This document shows positions 62,325 to 64,000 of a stretch of 64,000 bases of DNA, piece after piece. This stretch comes from Aselliscus stoliczkanus. Its lineage: Eukaryota > Chordata > Mammalia > Chiroptera > Hipposideridae. Numbering within the stretch: the first letter of the stretch is position 1; each line of letters begins with the position of its first letter. The translations under genes were made by a program, and so were the position numbers. A model generated the notes under the pieces. It saw only the letters and a list, made by a program, of their open reading frames with translations, had not been told where the DNA came from and ran no database searches. The stretch covers positions 104,980,852 through 105,044,851 of the forward strand of contig CM066728.1 in NCBI GenBank assembly GCA_033961575.1, read 5' to 3'.

Positions 62325-63599
62325 TTGGGTCTTCAGAAAAGTCATGACACATGTTTGTGACAGATGGCACTAGTTCATTTTTGGAAGTACTAGAGTCATT
62401 CACAACTATGTTATTGCTATGTTATTTGACAGCTGACAGTCCTAGATTCATTCTAAAAAAATTGAGTGATTTGGTTGAGTTTTGGAGATTTTAAAACAAG
62501 TTGAAGATGGAAGACCAAACTGTGGTTTTGCCATATTTTACTGCTTTACTTCCATAAAGGGAAGAACGCGCGTCAAGCTTGTGAAAAGTTGCATAAAGTT
62601 TATGGTGACAATGCTCTAAAAGAACATCAATGCCAATGATGGTTCACAAAATTCTGTGCTGGTGATTTTTATCTCAATGATGCTCCTTGGTCAGGGAGGC
62701 CCACCGAGGTTGATGACAACAAAATAAAGCCATTGATTGAGTCAAACCCATGTTACACTACATGAGAGATTGCAGAAACATTGAACATCCATCATTTAAG
62801 CATTCATGACCACCTGAAGAAGCTGGGATATGTAAACAAGCTCGATATTTGGGTTCTGCATGAATTCAAAGAAGTTCATTTGATGGCATGTATAAACATC
62901 TACAATATACTCGTTAAACATGAGGAAAATGATCCTTTTTTGAAGCGACTGATAGTTGGTGATAAGAAGTGGATTGTTTACAACAATGTGGTGCACAAAC
63001 AGTCTTGGTCCCGATGTGATGATTCACATGAAATGATATTGAAAACAGACATTCATCAGGGGAAGGTCATGCTCTCTGTGTGGCGGGATTTTAAAGGTGT
63101 CATGTTTTTTGAGCTCCTCCCAAGGAATCAAACAATCAATTTGAATGTGTACTGTTAGCAATTAGACAGTTTGAACAAACCATCATCCAGAAACGTCCAG
63201 AGCTCATTAATTATAAAGGAGTTGTGTTCCATCGAACCAAAGCAAGACCACACACAAGTTTGATCACTCGCCAAAAATTATTGGAGCTTGGATGGGATGT
63301 CTTGCCACACCCACGATCCTTGCCTGACCTTGTGCCATCAGATTTCCACTTATTTCACTCTCTTTAAAACTTGTGTGGTATAACGTTCAATTCAGATAAA
63401 TCAGCACCTTGTTCAGTTTTTCACAAATAAAGACAGGTCCTTCTATGAACAAGGAATTACGAAGCTCACTTTGCCAAAGATGGCAAAGGTTATTGAACAA
63501 AACAGGCAATATATCATTGATTGATCTTTGTTCTTTATATAAATAAATGACCTTTAAAAAACATAGACAAAATATGTCATGACTTTTCCGAAGACCCAA
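62325..63599 (+). mobile_element. Full-length mariner transposon (1275 bp)
   Basis: Inverted termini TTGGGTCTTCAGAAAAGTCA on the left and, reverse-complemented from the right, TTGGGTCTTCGGAAAAGTCA (one mismatch in the first 20 bases). TA flanks both ends at 62323-62324 and 63600-63601. The length is normal for a mariner and the transposase region fills the interior. It landed close to the end of an old antisense L1. Confidence 0.95.
62507..63535 (+). pseudogene. Inactive mariner DD34D transposase
   Basis: A full-span transposase relic starts near the ATG at 62507. The N-terminal helix-turn-helix half is broken by an early frameshift and by TGA codons at positions where relatives have Arg, which fits CGA-to-TGA CpG decay. 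The best remaining frame is 62781-63158 and includes HDHLKKLGYVNKLDIW and VGDKKWIVYNN; the first catalytic Asp is codon 62961. It ends in TAG at 63156-63158. A later frameshift leads to a segment in which the second catalytic Asp is replaced by Thr (HRTKARPH, codon 63236). The third Asp is intact (PSD, codon 63341), exactly 35 codons on, as DD34D spacing requires. The element resembles the Hsmar/SETMAR-related mariners. It cannot be active. Confidence 0.93.
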
Positions 63600-63601
63600 T
63601 A

Positions 63602-64000
63602 TTATAACTCACTGAGTAGTCAGGTGTCCTTTTTTCCAAGTTGTACAGTACATACATCCATCTATGATGACTATGTAGTCTGAATAGAAAACCCATTCTT
63701 TACTTAAAGGCTCCCCATACCATGACATTTTTCCCTAATTTTCAAAAGTAAAAATTCTTTCAAATGATTTCAAAATGTGTACAACATTTGCTCCTTTGTA
63801 AAGATGAATAGAAAAACAATACATCTGTCATGCATATAAAGTTTTACAGATTATTTAGTTCCAGAGAATGTTGTGCTGGTTTTAACAAGTGCCCGATATT
63901 TTGACTTCTGTCAGGAACACATTTTGCTCCTGGGAAAGTTATTAATCAGTAGCCTACACATTTCCTATATATTAGAGCGAGGGACAAAAATCTGCCACAT
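63602..64000. other. Non-coding stretch, no assigned feature
   Basis: No gene or repeat is recognised in the last 400 bases. Confidence 0.5.

Overview
The window is non-coding mammalian nuclear DNA, either intergenic or deep intronic. It is AT-rich and has few CpG, and no reading frame could be assigned to a host gene. The long frames lie in repeats or in sequence with no recognisable protein features. I see no CpG island, tRNA, rRNA, CRISPR array or prokaryotic signal. The likely host is a bat (Chiroptera). The evidence is short tRNA-derived SINEs with a GGTTCGGATCC-type B box, one 434-bp SINE whose body resembles the VES-type bat SINE tail, L1 3' ends of a bat-like type, and several mariner/MITE families. 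This rests on recalled repeat families, not on a search, so the order is probable and the species unknown.

Layout. 1-9.4 kb is mostly featureless, with one SINE at 2.1 kb and faint old repeats. 9.4-10.0 kb holds a mariner with an internal deletion. 13.0-15.1 kb holds old LINE pieces and an L1 tail. 16.9-21.2 kb is a dense DNA-transposon/SINE block: one likely hAT, a full-length composite SINE with a perfect target duplication, two hAT elements with TCTAGA-centred duplications, one of which contains a SINE, and a MIR. 23.7-25.9 kb holds two L1 pieces and a hAT/Charlie transposase relic. 27.8-28.4 kb is a solitary retroviral-type LTR. 31.9-34.6 kb is a degraded ERVL-like region crossed by a MaLR LTR. 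35-38 kb holds a MIR, a 5'-truncated L1 and an 82-bp mariner MITE. 41-44 kb holds a MIR, a second relic of the 25-kb hAT family and an L1 piece. 45.4-46.3 kb is an L1 with a 5' inversion, followed by an unusual 28-bp copy of sequence from a MIR 1.6 kb downstream. 49-57 kb holds microsatellites, a MER5-like hAT, two L1M tails, an old unassigned repeat with a palindromic MITE inside it, and an antisense MaLR LTR. 59.5-63.6 kb holds two SINEs, a MIR, an old L1 with a long TG tract and a full-length but dead mariner.

There is no gene system here to describe. The window is a record of transposon activity of different ages. The sharpest signals are complete elements with intact target duplications (2.1, 9.4, 17.5, 20.0, 20.5, 24.2, 35.2, 37.9, 59.5, 60.8 and 62.3 kb). 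Three small rearrangements come next: an exact 51-bp tandem duplication inside a hAT, the 28-bp duplicate near the L1 junction, and an inverted repeat that runs beyond a MITE into flanking CA/TG repeats.
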